64,000 nt of DNA from Candidatus Methylophosphatis roskildensis (lineage in GTDB: Bacteria > Pseudomonadota > Gammaproteobacteria > Burkholderiales > Rhodocyclaceae), in assembly GCA_016708905.1 (NCBI GenBank), contig JADJEV010000003.1, positions 1,116,001-1,180,000 on the forward strand, read 5' to 3'. Below, piece after piece: positions 8,801-20,800 of this stretch. Position 1 is the first letter of the stretch, and every line of letters starts with the position of its first letter. The position numbers and the translations under genes were made by a program. Below the pieces are notes generated by a model that made no database searches, was not told where the DNA came from, and was given only the letters and a program-made list of their open reading frames with translations.

Positions 8801-11800
8801 GTCGGTCACCAGGCTGACGTTGACCGGGGTGTCGGTCAGACCCGTGTCGTTGGTCTTGACGTTCGTGGCCCCGCCGACCAGGCTGGTGGCGGTGCCGCCT
8901 TCGGCCACGGCGATGGCATCGGCGTTGGCCACCGGGGTGGTGTCGCTGACCGGGCTGATGGTGATGCTGACCGTGGCGGTGCTGCTCTGTCCGTCGTTGT
9001 CGGTCAGCCGGTAGCTGAAGCTGTCGCTGAAGTTCTCGGAACCATCGTGCACGTAGCTGAACGTGCCGTCGGCGTTGAGGGTCAGGCTGCCGTGAGACAC
9101 GTCGGTCACCAGGCTGACGTTGACCGGCGTGTCACTGAGACCGGTGTCGTTGGTCTTGACGTTCATCGCCCCGCCGACCAGGGTGGTGGCGGTGCCGCCT
9201 TCGGCAACGCTGATGGCATCGTCGGAGGCCACTGGCGTCGTATCGCTGACCGGGCTGATCGTGATGCTGACCGTGGCATCACTGCTCTGGCCGTCGTTGT
9301 CGGTCAGCTGGTAGCTGAAGCTGTCGCTGAAGTTCTCCGAGCCGTCGTGGGTGTAGCTGAAGCTGCCGTCGGCGTTCAGGGTGAAGGCGCTGGCGTGGGC
9401 CGGACCACTCACCACACTGACATTGACCGGCGTATCGCTCAGGCCGCCATCGTTGGCCATCACGCTGGCCGCCCCGCCGACCAGGCTGGTGGCGGTGCCG
9501 CCTTCGGCAACACTGATGGCATCATCAGAGGCCACTGGCGTGGTGTCGCTGACCGGGCTGATGGTGATGCTGACCGTGGCGGTGCTGCTCTGGCCGTCGT
9601 TGTCGGTCAGCTGGTAGCTGAAGCTGTCGCTGAAGTTCTCCGAGCCGTCGTGGGTGTAGCTGAAGCTGCCGTCGGCGTTGAGGGTGAAGGCGCTGGCGTG
9701 GGCCGGACCACTCACCACACTGACGTTGACCGGCGTGTCACTGAGACCAGTGTCGTTGGTCTTGACGTTCGTCGCCCCGCCGACCAGGGTGGTGGCGGTG
9801 CCGCCTTCGGCAACGCTGATGGCGTCGGCGTTGGCTGCCGGTGTCGTGTCGCTGACCGGGCTGATCGTGATGCTGACCGTGGCGGTGCTGGTCTGGCCGT
9901 CGTTGTCGGTCAGCCGGTAGCTGAAGCTGTCGCTGAAGTTCTCCGAGCCGTCGTGGGTGTAGCTGAAGCTGCCGTCGGCGTTGAGGGTCAGGCTGCCGTG
10001 AGACACGTCGGTCACCAGGCTGACGTTGACCGGCGTGTCACTGAGACCAGTGTCGTTGGCCATCACGCTGGCCGCCCCGCCGACCAGGCTGGTGGCAGTG
10101 CCGCCTTCGGCAACGGCGATGGCATCGGCGTTGGCCACCGGGGTGGTGTCGCTGACCGGGCTGATGGTGATGCTGACCGTGGCGGTGCTGCTCTGGCCGT
10201 CGTTGTCGGTCAGCCGGTAGCTGAAGCTGTCGCTGAAGTTCTCCGAGCCGTCGTGGGTGTAGCTGAAGCTGCCGTCGGCGTTGAGGGTCAGCGTGCCGTG
10301 GGCCACGTCGGTCACCAGGCTGACGTTGACCGGGGTGTCGGTCAGACCCGTGTCGTTGGTCTTGACGTTCGTCGCCCCGCCGACCAGGCTGGTGGCGGTG
10401 CCGCCTTCGGCCACGCTGATGGCATCATCGAAGGCCACTGGCGTCGTATCGCTGACCGGGCTGATCGTGATGCTGACCGTGGCGTCGCTGGTCTGGCCGT
10501 CGTTGTCGGTCAGCCGGTAGCTGAAGCTGTCGCTGAAGTTCTCCGAGCCGTCGTGGAGGTAGCTGAAGGTGCCGTCGGCGTTGAGCGTCAGCGTGCCGTG
10601 GCTGACGTCGCTGACCAGGCTGACATTGACCGGGCTGTCGGCCAGACCGGTGTCGTTGGTCTTGACGTTCGTCGCCCCGCCGACCAGGCTGGTGGCGGTG
10701 CCGCCTTCGGCAACGCTGATGGCATCGGCGTTGGCCACTGGTGTCGTGTCGCTGACCGGGGTGATCGTGATGCTGACGGTGGCGGTGCTGGTCTGCCCGT
10801 CGTTGTCGGTCAGCCGGTAGCTGAAGCTGTCGCTGAAGTTCTCCGAGCCGTCGTGGGTGTAGCTGAACGTGCCGTCGGCGTTGAGCGTCAGCGTGCCGTG
10901 GCTGACGTCGCTGACCAGGCTGACATTGACCGGGCTGTCGGCCAGACCGGTGTCGTTGGTCTTGACGTTGGTCGCCCCGCCGAGCAGGCTGGTGGCCGTG
11001 CCGCCCTCGGCGACGCTGATGGCATCGGCGTTGGCCACTGGTGTCGTGTCGCTGACCGGGGTGATCGTGATGCTGACGGTGGCGGTACTGGTCTCGCCGT
11101 CGTTGTCGGTCAGCCGGTAGCTGAAGCTGTCGCTGAAGTTCTCGGAACCATCGTGCACGTAGCTGAAGGTGCCGTCGGCGTTGAGGGTCAGGCTGCCGTG
11201 AGACACGTCGGTCACCAGGCTGACGTTGACCGGCGTGTCACTGAGACCCGTGTCGTTGGTCTTGACGTTCGTCGCCCCGCCGACCAGGCTGGTGGCGGTG
11301 CCGCCTTCGGCAACGGCGATGGCATCGGCGTTGGCCACCGGGGTGGCATCGCTGACCGGGCTGATGGTGATGCTGACCGTGGCGGTGCTGGTCTGGCCGT
11401 CGTTGTCGGTCAGCTGGTAGCTGAAGCTGTCGCTGAAGTTCTCCGAGCCGTCGTGGGTGTAGCTGAAGCTGCCGTCGGCGTTCAGGGTGAAGGCGCTGGC
11501 GTGGGCCGGACCACTCACCACACTGACATTGACCGGCGTATCGCTCAGGCCGCCATCGTTGGCCATCACGCTGGTCGCCCCGCCGACCAGGGTGGTGGCG
11601 GTGCCGCCTTCGGCCACGCTGATGGCATCATCGAAGGCCACTGGCGTCGTATCGCTGACCGGGCTGATGGTGATGCTGACCGTGGCGGTGCTGGTCTGGC
11701 CGTCGTTGTCGGTCAGCCGGTAGCTGAAGCTGTCGCTGAAGTTCTCCGAGCCGTCGTGGGTGTAGCTGAAGCTGCCGTCGGCGTTCAGGGTCAGCGTGCC

Positions 11801-14800
11801 GTGGGTGACGTTAGTCACCAGGCTGACATTGACCGGGGTGTCGCTCAGGCCGCCGTCGTTGGCCATCACGTTGGTCGCCCCGCCGACCAGGCTGGTGGCG
11901 GTGCCGCCTTCGGCCACGGCGATGGCATCATCAGAGGCCACTGGCGTGGTGTCGCTGACCGGGCTGATCGTGATGCTGACCGTGGCGGTGCTGGTCTGGC
12001 CGTCGTTGTCGGTCAGCCGGTAGCTGAAGCTGTCGCTGAAGTTCTCCGAGCCGTCGTGGGTGTAGCTGAAGCTGCCGTCGGCGTTCAGCGTCAGCGTGCC
12101 GTGGCTGACGTCGCTGACCAGGCTGACATTGACCGGGCTGTCGGCCAGACCCGTGTCGTTGGTCTTGACGTTGGTCGCCCCGCCGACCAGGGTGGTGGCG
12201 GTACCGCCTTCGGCCACGCTGATGGCATCGTCGGAGGCCACTGGCGTCGTGTCGCTGACCGGCGTGATCGTGATATTGACCGTGGCGGTGCTGGTCTGCC
12301 CGTCGTTGTCGGTGAGGCGGTAGCTGAAGCTGTCGCTGAAGTTCTCCGAGCCGTCGTGGGTGTAGCTGAACGTGCCGTCGGCGTTCAGGGTCAGCGTGCC
12401 GTGGGCCACGTCGGTCACCAGGCTGACGTTGACCGGGCTGTCGGCCAGACCCGTGTCGTTGGTCTTGACGTTGGCCGCCCCGCCGACCAGGGTGGTGGCG
12501 GTACCGCCTTCGGCCACGCTGATGGCATCGTCGGAGGCCACTGGCGTCGTATCGCTGACCGGGCTAATCGTGATGCTAACCGTGGCGGTGCTGGTCTGTC
12601 CGTCGTTGTCGGTCAGCCGGTAGCTGAAGCTGTCGCTGAAGTTCTCGGAACCATCGTGCACGTAGCTGAACGTGCCGTCGGCGTTGAGGGTCAGGCTGCC
12701 GTGGGCCACGTCGGTCACCAGGCTGACGTTGACCGGGGTGTCGGTCAGACCGCTGTCGTTGGCCATCACGCTGGTGGCCCCACCAACCAGGCTGGTGGCG
12801 GTGCCGCCCTCGGCAACGCTGATGGCATCGTCGGAGGCCACTGGCGTCGTATCGCTGACCGGGCTGATCGTGATGCTGACCGTGGCATCACTGCTCTGGC
12901 CGTCGTTGTCGGTCAGCCGGTAGCTGAAGCTGTCGCTGAAGTTCTCCGAGCCGTCGTGGGTGTAGCTGAACGTGCCGTCGGCGTTGAGGGTCAGGCTGCC
13001 GTGGGCCACGTCGGTCACCAGGCTGACGTTGACCGGGGTGTCGCTCAGACCGCTGTCGTTGGCCATCACGCTGGTGGCCCCACCAACCAGGCTGGTGGCG
13101 GTGCCGCCCTCGGCCACGCTGATGGCATCGTCGGAGGCCACTGGCGTCGTATCGCTGACCGGGCTGATCGTGATGCTGACCGTGGCATCACTGCTCTGGC
13201 CGTCGTTGTCGGTCAGCCGGTAGCTGAAGCTGTCGCTGAAGTTCTCCGAGCCGTCGTGGGTGTAGCTGAACGTGCCGTCGGCGTTGAGGGTCAGGCTGCC
13301 GTGGGCCACGTCGGTCACCAGGCTGACGTTGACCGGGGTGTCGGTCAGGCCAGTGTCGTTGGTCTTGACGTTCGTGGCCCCGCCGACCAGGCTGGTGGCG
13401 GTGCCGCCTTCGGCAACGGCGATGGCATCGGCGTTGGCCACCGGGGTGGTGTCGCTGACCGGGCTGATGGTGATGCTGACCGTGGCGGTGCTGCTCTGGC
13501 CGTCGTTGTCGGTCAGCCGGTAGCTGAAGCTGTCGCTGAAGTTCTCCGAGCCGTCGTGGGTGTAGCTGAAGCTGCCGTCGGCGTTGAGGGTCAGCGTGCC
13601 GTGGGCCACGTCGGTCACCAGGCTGACGTTGACCGGGGTGTCGGTCAGACCCGTGTCGTTGGTCTTGACGTTCGTCGCCCCGCCGAGCAGGCTGGTGGCC
13701 GTGCCGCCCTCGGCGACGCTGATGGCATCGGCGTTGGCCACTGGTGTCGTGTCGCTGACCGGGGTGATCGTGATGCTGACGGTGGCGGTACTGGTCTCGC
13801 CGTCGTTGTCGGTCAGCCGGTAGCTGAAGCTGTCGCTGAAGTTCTCGGAACCATAGCCGTGCACGGCTGAAGGTGCCGTCGGCGTTGAGGTCAGGCTGCC
13901 GTGAGCACGTGCGGTCACCGGCCGGTGCCGGGCGGGTCCTGGGCCCGGGTCCCGGGCGGTCTTGACGTTCGTCGCCCCGCCGACCAGGCTGGTGGCGGTG
14001 CCGCCTTCGGCAACGCTGATGGCATCGGCGTTGGCCACTGGTGTCGTGTCGCTGACCGGGGTGATCGTGATGCTGACGGTGGCGGTACTGGTCTCGCCGT
14101 CGTTGTCGGTCAGCCGGTGCGAAGCGCTGAACCATGAGACAGGTGGGCCGTCGGCGTTGAGGGTCAGGCTGCCGTGAGACACGTCGGTCACCAGGCTGAC
14201 GTTGACCGGCGTGTCACTGAGACCCGTGTCGTTGGTCTTGACGTTCGTCGCCCCGCCGACCAGGCTGGTGGCGGTGCCGCCTTCGGCAACGGCGATGGCA
14301 TCGGCGTTGGCCACCGGGGTGGCATCGCTGACCGGGCTGATGGTGATGCTGACCGTGGCGGTGCTGGTCTGGCCGTCGTTGTCGGTCAGCTGGTAGCTGA
14401 AGCTGTCGCTGAAGTTCTCCGAGCCGTCGTGGGTGTAGCTGAAGCTGCCGTCGGCGTTCAGGGTGAAGGCGCTGGCGTGGGCCGGACCACTCACCACACT
14501 GACATTGACCGGCGTATCGCTCAGGCCGCCATCGTTGGCCATCACGCTGGTCGCCCCGCCGACCAGGGTGGTGGCGGTGCCGCCTTCGGCCACGCTGATG
14601 GCATCGGCGTTGGCCACCGGAGCGGTGTCGTCCACTGGCGTGACGTTCAACGTCACGTTCGTCACGCCGGAAGACAGGGGTCCGCCGCTGCCGGAGTTTC
14701 CTGCGTCGTTCAGCGACACACCGAGCGTCACCGCCGAAGTGTCATCGAGCGCCGTGGTGAAGCTGAGGCTATTGGCTCCGATGAAGGCATTCAGATTGCT

Positions 14801-17800
14801 GATGCTGCCGGTCAACGTCAGTGCGCTCGCGCTGCCGCCTACAACCACACCGCCCCCCGAGCTGGCGGAAAGCGTTCCGGAGGACACGGTAAAGGTTGCG
14901 GTCACGCTGCCGCCGCCGGCATCGACGTCGTACACCACGATTCCAGCGATCGGCGAGGGCAAGTCCTCGATCACCGCTATGGCAGCAGGAGCAAACACTA
15001 CGGGCGGATCATTGACCGCACTCACCGCGATGTCACGCGTCGCGGCCGAACTGGGCAGACCACCATCGCTTACGACGACCGAAATCGTGCGGGCGAGCAC
15101 GCTGGGATCGTCGCTCGTGTTGGCGTAGCTCACGCTGCGCAGCGCCGTCTGGTAGTTGGCCACCGTCGTCGTGCCGGTAAGCGTCAGGATGCCGGCACCG
15201 GCATTCCAGTTGCCGGTGATGCCGAGCTGATCGGTGAAGCCCAGCACGTCCTGGCCATTGACGTAGTTGGCCGAGATCGTGACCGTAGCACCGCTAAGGT
15301 TAGTGCTGTCGATATCCGAGACCGTGAGCCCAGCATCGATCGCACTGGCCGCCTGGTTCTCGGTGTAGGCCAGCGCACCGCCGCTGGTCGTGACGGCCGG
15401 CGCGTCGTTGACCGCCGTGATGCTCGTGCCCAGGCTGACTTGGTTGGCCGCGCTGCTGAAGCGTGAGCTGCCGCCGCCGGAGCCGACGGCGAGCGTAGCC
15501 CCCGAAGTAACCGCGCCGCCCGAGCTGTCGATCAGGCGGACGCCGAGCGCGCCGGGGCTGCCGTTGTAGTCCGCGACGGGCAGGAAACGCAGCAACGTCG
15601 TCGGTGCCAGGGTCAATGCGCTGCTCGTGGATACGGAGGTGCCGACGTTGACCCAGCTGCCGCCGTCGAACCACTGCCAACTGCCCTGCGTGCTGCCGTT
15701 GGCGGCGTTCGCAACCACCGCCACGCCGGCGAACGCGTTGGCCGAAGATCCCCCGGTGACCTGGTCCGCGGCATCGCTGAAGACACCGGCGAACAGCGAG
15801 GAGGCCGTCGCACCCGCAGGGTTGCTGCTGTCCTCGGGCACCGACGCCAGCACCACGCTGCCCGCCAGGGCTGTCGGCGCGTCGTTCACGGCCGAAACGG
15901 TGAGCGCCGTGCCTGAGGTGCCGAAGCTGAACGCTGTGCTGCCGCCGTTCACACTCGCGTCGGCCAGGCCGCCGGCGGTGCCGGAGGTCTGGTCCCACGC
16001 CTTGTACATCGTGAGCCCGGTATTACCATTCCAGTCGGCGTTCGGCACGAAGCGGATGCGCGCCAACGCATCGGAGGGCAACAAGCGCGCGCTGGTGATC
16101 GACACGTTGCCGATGTCGAGCCAGTTCGTGCCATCCAGGGTGTACTGCCAGGTGCCGTGGCTGTTGTCCACACCCGTGATGGCCAGCCCCTTGAGTGCGC
16201 CGGCGTCCACGTCCGTCGCCCCGCTGGCGAGGGTCGAGACCAGCGTACCTATGCTGTTGAACACATCCTCGGTCTGGGGGTTCAAACTGGAAGCCACCGA
16301 CAGGACCGGCGCGTCGTTGACGGCGGTGACCTCAAAGCTCAACGTGTCGGTTGCTGACGAAAAGGCCGTGCTGCTGCCGTTGACGCTGGTGTCGGCCAAC
16401 CCACCATTGACGCCGCTGGTCTGGTCCCAGGCGCGAATGGTGACCGCGGCAGGAAGGGTGCCGTTGTAGTCGGGGTCGGGCTGGAAATAGACCAGCGCAC
16501 CGGTGTTTGCGCCCAACAGGCGCGCGCTGGTGTTGGAAACCGCGCCCAGGGTCTGCCAGGTTGCGCCGAGGTTGACGGAGTACCACCACGTGCCGTGTGT
16601 CTGGTCGGCGGCGACGATGGCGACGCCCCGCGGGTCGCCGGCGTCGGCATCGGTGATGCCGGGGTAAGCGGCGAAGTCTGCGCCAAATCCCTGTCCGACG
16701 TTCCCGACCGGAGCACCGGCGTCTTCGATTTGGGGGTTGGCGACGAGGTCGTAGGCTGGGTCCAGCACCGGGGCGGCGTTCGGTGCTGTTGCGACCACGT
16801 TCTGCGCAAATTCCGAGGTATCGGTGAAGGTCGAGTAGGTATTGTCGCTCTTGGTGGCTGTGGCGCTGATGAATTCGCCCACCCCCACCGTAGCGCTGAT
16901 CGTCGCGTTGATCGTCGCGTTGCCCGAACCATCTGTCATGGCGTTGGCAAAGCCCAGATAGCGTTGGCCTTCCCCATGGCCGGTGCCGTCTTGTGAGGCG
17001 TTGGCGAAGAATTCGATGCGGTAGTAACTGTTTGCTGTCGAATTGAGCGAACCGGTGATCATCAACTGCGTGCTGCCGTCCGTGCGCGCCGTCGTCATCA
17101 CCGGGAAGTTCTGCAGCCTATTTGGGCCGGTGTCGCCGTCGCCCGTGTCGTTGGCGGTGACGCCCGTCGTGCCGAGGTCGATACCCAGACCCGTGTTGCC
17201 GTAGATCGAGTTCGAAAGAATGGCATTGCCCGTCGTCGAAGCATCCGCAACGCTCACGCCGACGGAGTTGCCCGCGATGACGTTGCGTTCACCGGCGTCG
17301 TTCGTGCCGTTGTTGTCGCTGCCGACCAGCGTATTGATCGAGTTGCCCTGGATGTCGACGCCGATGGCTGTGTTGCCCATCAGCGTGACGCCATCCGCAG
17401 CGACCCCGATGTAGTTGCCTTGAATCGTCGCGCCGCTCGATGCACTGCCGACCAGGACGCCGGTGCCGTTGGCCGCGATCACATTCCCCGCCCCGGCTGC
17501 ACCACCGCCGATGACGTTGCCCGTGCCCGCTCCCCAGAACGACATGCCGCCGTTGGTGTTGCCGAGCGCCACCAGCCCGGTGACGTCGGTGCCGATGTAG
17601 TTGCCCTGCACCAGGTTGTTCTGCGAGGAGGTCAGGATTTCGACGCCGTAGTGGTTGTTGCCCGAGATCACGTTGCGCGCGACCGCGCTCGTGCCACCGA
17701 CGACGTTACCGTTCGATCCGTTGTGCAGGAAGACACCGCTTTGAAGGGTGTTCGCGCCGGTCCCCGTCACATCGCCCGTGCCCGCGGCGTTGGTACCGAT

Positions 17801-20800
17801 GTAGTTACCCGAAATCGTGCTGTTGTCGACGTTGTCGAAGAAGACGCCCTGCTGCGCATTGCCCGAGATGACGTTGCGCTGCGCCGCCGTCGCCCCGCCG
17901 ATCAGGTTGCCCGTGCTGTTGAGGCCGTAGATGCCCATGTTCCCGTTGGCCGCTGCAGCGGTGCCGGTGGCGTTCAGGCCGATCCAGTTGCCCTGGATCG
18001 TGTGGTTGTTGCTCGTGGCGCCGCCATTGATCTCGATGCCGGTGCCGGTGAAGCGATTGATGATCAGGCCGCGGATGGTGCTGCCGCTGCTGTTCCCGCC
18101 CAGGGTAATGCCCTTGACAAGGCTGCCCAGGTTGCCGCCGTTGAGCTCAACCATCGGCGTGCCGGCGAAGTCGGGCTCGGTCGTGCCGTCGATGATCACC
18201 GCCTGCGTGACCGTGGGCAGGCCCGCGACACCCACGTTGATCGTATGGACGCCGCCGCTCAGCGCGGCCGGTATCGCAAAGACGATCTTGTCCGGGGTAC
18301 CGCCGTTCGCCGTGTTGTTGGCTGCGATGATCGCCTCGCGCAGGCTGATGCGACCGTCGGCACCGCGGTTGTTGCCCAGGTTGGTGATCGACGTCGTGGT
18401 GCCGTCGGCCACGTCGCTGGTGGTGTCGACCACGATGATGCCGGTCGAGGTGGCCGTGATGTTGGCGCCGAACTCCGACGTGCTGCCGTAGTTGCCGCCG
18501 CCCAGGTCCACCGTGGCGGTGGCGGTGATCTTGTCGCCCCTGTTGACCCAGGCGCCGGCCAGCGTGGTGTTGAAACTGGCGTTGCCGCTGCCGTTGGTGG
18601 TGACGGTGGTGAAGCCGAGGTAGCGCTCGCCTTCCCCATAGCCCGTGCCGTCGGCCAAACTGGGGCGGTTGGCGTAGAACTCGATGCGGTAGCTGGTGCC
18701 GGTGTTGCTGTTGAGCGTGCCGACGACGGTGGTGCCGGTGGCGTTCGCGTCCGCACTCGAGAGCACCGGGAAGTTCTGGTACCCGTTCGGGCCGGTGTCA
18801 GTGTCGCCCGAGTCGTTCAGAGTGACGCCGTCGGTGTGGAGGTTGATGCCGATGCCGGAGTTGGCGCGAACGGTGTTGCCCAGAACGGAAACGCCTGTCG
18901 TGGCGGATCCGAACACCCGGACCCCGCTGCCACCGTTGAACGCGACCAGGTTGCCGTCGCCGGGATTGATGCCGCCGATGGTGAGGTCCTGAGCCGAAGC
19001 CGAGGTGTCGATGCCCTGGCTGGTGTTGCCTAGTGCCAGCGTTCCGGTGACGTCCGTGCCAATGTAGTTGCCGCGCACCACGTTAAACCGGCTGGTGCCG
19101 TCCTTGACGTCGACGCCATCATCCAGGTTGCCCGAAATGATGTTTCTCGCACCGACCACGGAGCCGCCGACCGTGTTGCTCGACGCGCCCGATTGGATCG
19201 CCACCCCGTCGGTAGCGTTTCCAATGGCTGACGAGCCCGCCGCATTGGTGCCGATGTAGTTGCCGACGACCAGATTGCCGGTAGCCGATGCGCCCGACAG
19301 CAACACGCCATCGGCATTGCCCGAGATCACGTTGCGGTCTGCGGCGGTCAGCCCGCCGATGGTGTTGTTGGCGCCTTCGACATAGATGCCGGCGTTGGCA
19401 TTGGCCTCTCCCACCCCCGCCGTGCTGCCGTCGGCCAGCAGGCTGCCGATGTAGTTGCCGACAATGGTGTTGCCGTCTGAGCCGATGTTGATCGCGATGC
19501 CGTCACCGGCGAAGTCGCGAATTACGAAACCGCGGATCGTGCTGCCGTCTGCACTGCTGGTCAGCTCCAGGCCAGGGGCCGCCAGGTTGTTGCCATCCAG
19601 GATGACGGCCGGCCGGCTGCCATTGGCGGCAAAGCTGTCGTCGGTGGTCGCGTCGATCGTGACCTGGCCGGTGATCGTCGGCAGCGCCGTGGCCGGCGTG
19701 ATCGTGTGCACGCCGGTGCCGGCGATGTTGAATGTGATCGTGTCGGCAGCCGGATTGGCATTCGCATTCAGGATCGCCTGGCGCAGCGAGCCCGCGCCCG
19801 AGTCGTTGGTGTTCGTGACGACGTAGGTGCCCGAGATTCCCACCGTGGCGTCGTAGTTGGCGCTGGTGCCGCCGTCGCCGTCGCTGAGCACGAAGCGGAC
19901 CGTGCGCGCGCCGCCGGTCGGGCTGACCGCGTCCGTGTTCTGGTAGCTGACGTTCTGGATCAGCGCGGCAGTGTTGGTGGTGTTGGCATTGGCGTTGAGG
20001 GTGATGACCAGCGGCGTCCCACTCGATCCGCCGGTGTAGGTGCCGATCGTGGTGCCGCCGTAGGTGACGTTGGCGCCGGAGAGACCCATCTGGCCAGCAC
20101 CAGTGCCCTGGTTGCGGATCGACAGCACATCCTCGGCCGGGTCGCTGCCGGCGGCGAAGGAAACCGTGAGCGTGCCGGTGTTGAAGTCCGGCGAATCGCC
20201 GTCGATGATGCTGACGCTGCCGCCTTGGTCGATGATGACCGCACCACTGCCGGTCGTGTAGGCTTGGCTGTCGCCAGCCAGCCCGCTGATGACAGGCGCG
20301 GTGCTCGTAGGAGGCGTGAAGGAGATTTGCAGGACAGGGGGAGTTGTCCCTTCTCTGCTGTCGTAGGTAGCGGTGCGGTTACCGCCAGTGTCTGGACTGG
20401 CAACCATGAGACCGCTGTTGGTCTTGGTGCCATTGAACCAAGCCTGAACGAGCGACGTGATGTCCCATGTGTGCTGCCCGGTCACGTTCGTGTTGAGTGT
20501 GGCCACCGCAGTTGAGTTGAACGTACCCCCGGCGGTCGTCCAGTTCGTGCCGCTCTGGCGTTGCGTCCAGTTGGCGGCACCGGCGGTTCCGCTGCCTGTT
20601 CCTTCGCTCCAGGCTTGCGTCACTTCATATACGCTGATGTTGAGCGTGCCCCCGATTTGCGTGGACTGAAGCTTGAGGGTCGCGCCCGTGATGGTGGAAC
20701 CAATGGGGATGCTGCTCAAGTCGAATTGAAACAGCGCTCGCTGAACATCGGTAGTTTCCCGATCGACAATCAAATTGCTCGACGTACCAAAATTATTGGC

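Noticed and set aside
7409..13870. A 2,153-codon open frame on the plus strand across the repeat array
   Set aside because: It is the complement of a 300-bp repeat with no stop in that frame; translation is a monotone VGQPVAEAVAEVL pattern with no family match, and the minus-strand frame has clear domains on both sides.
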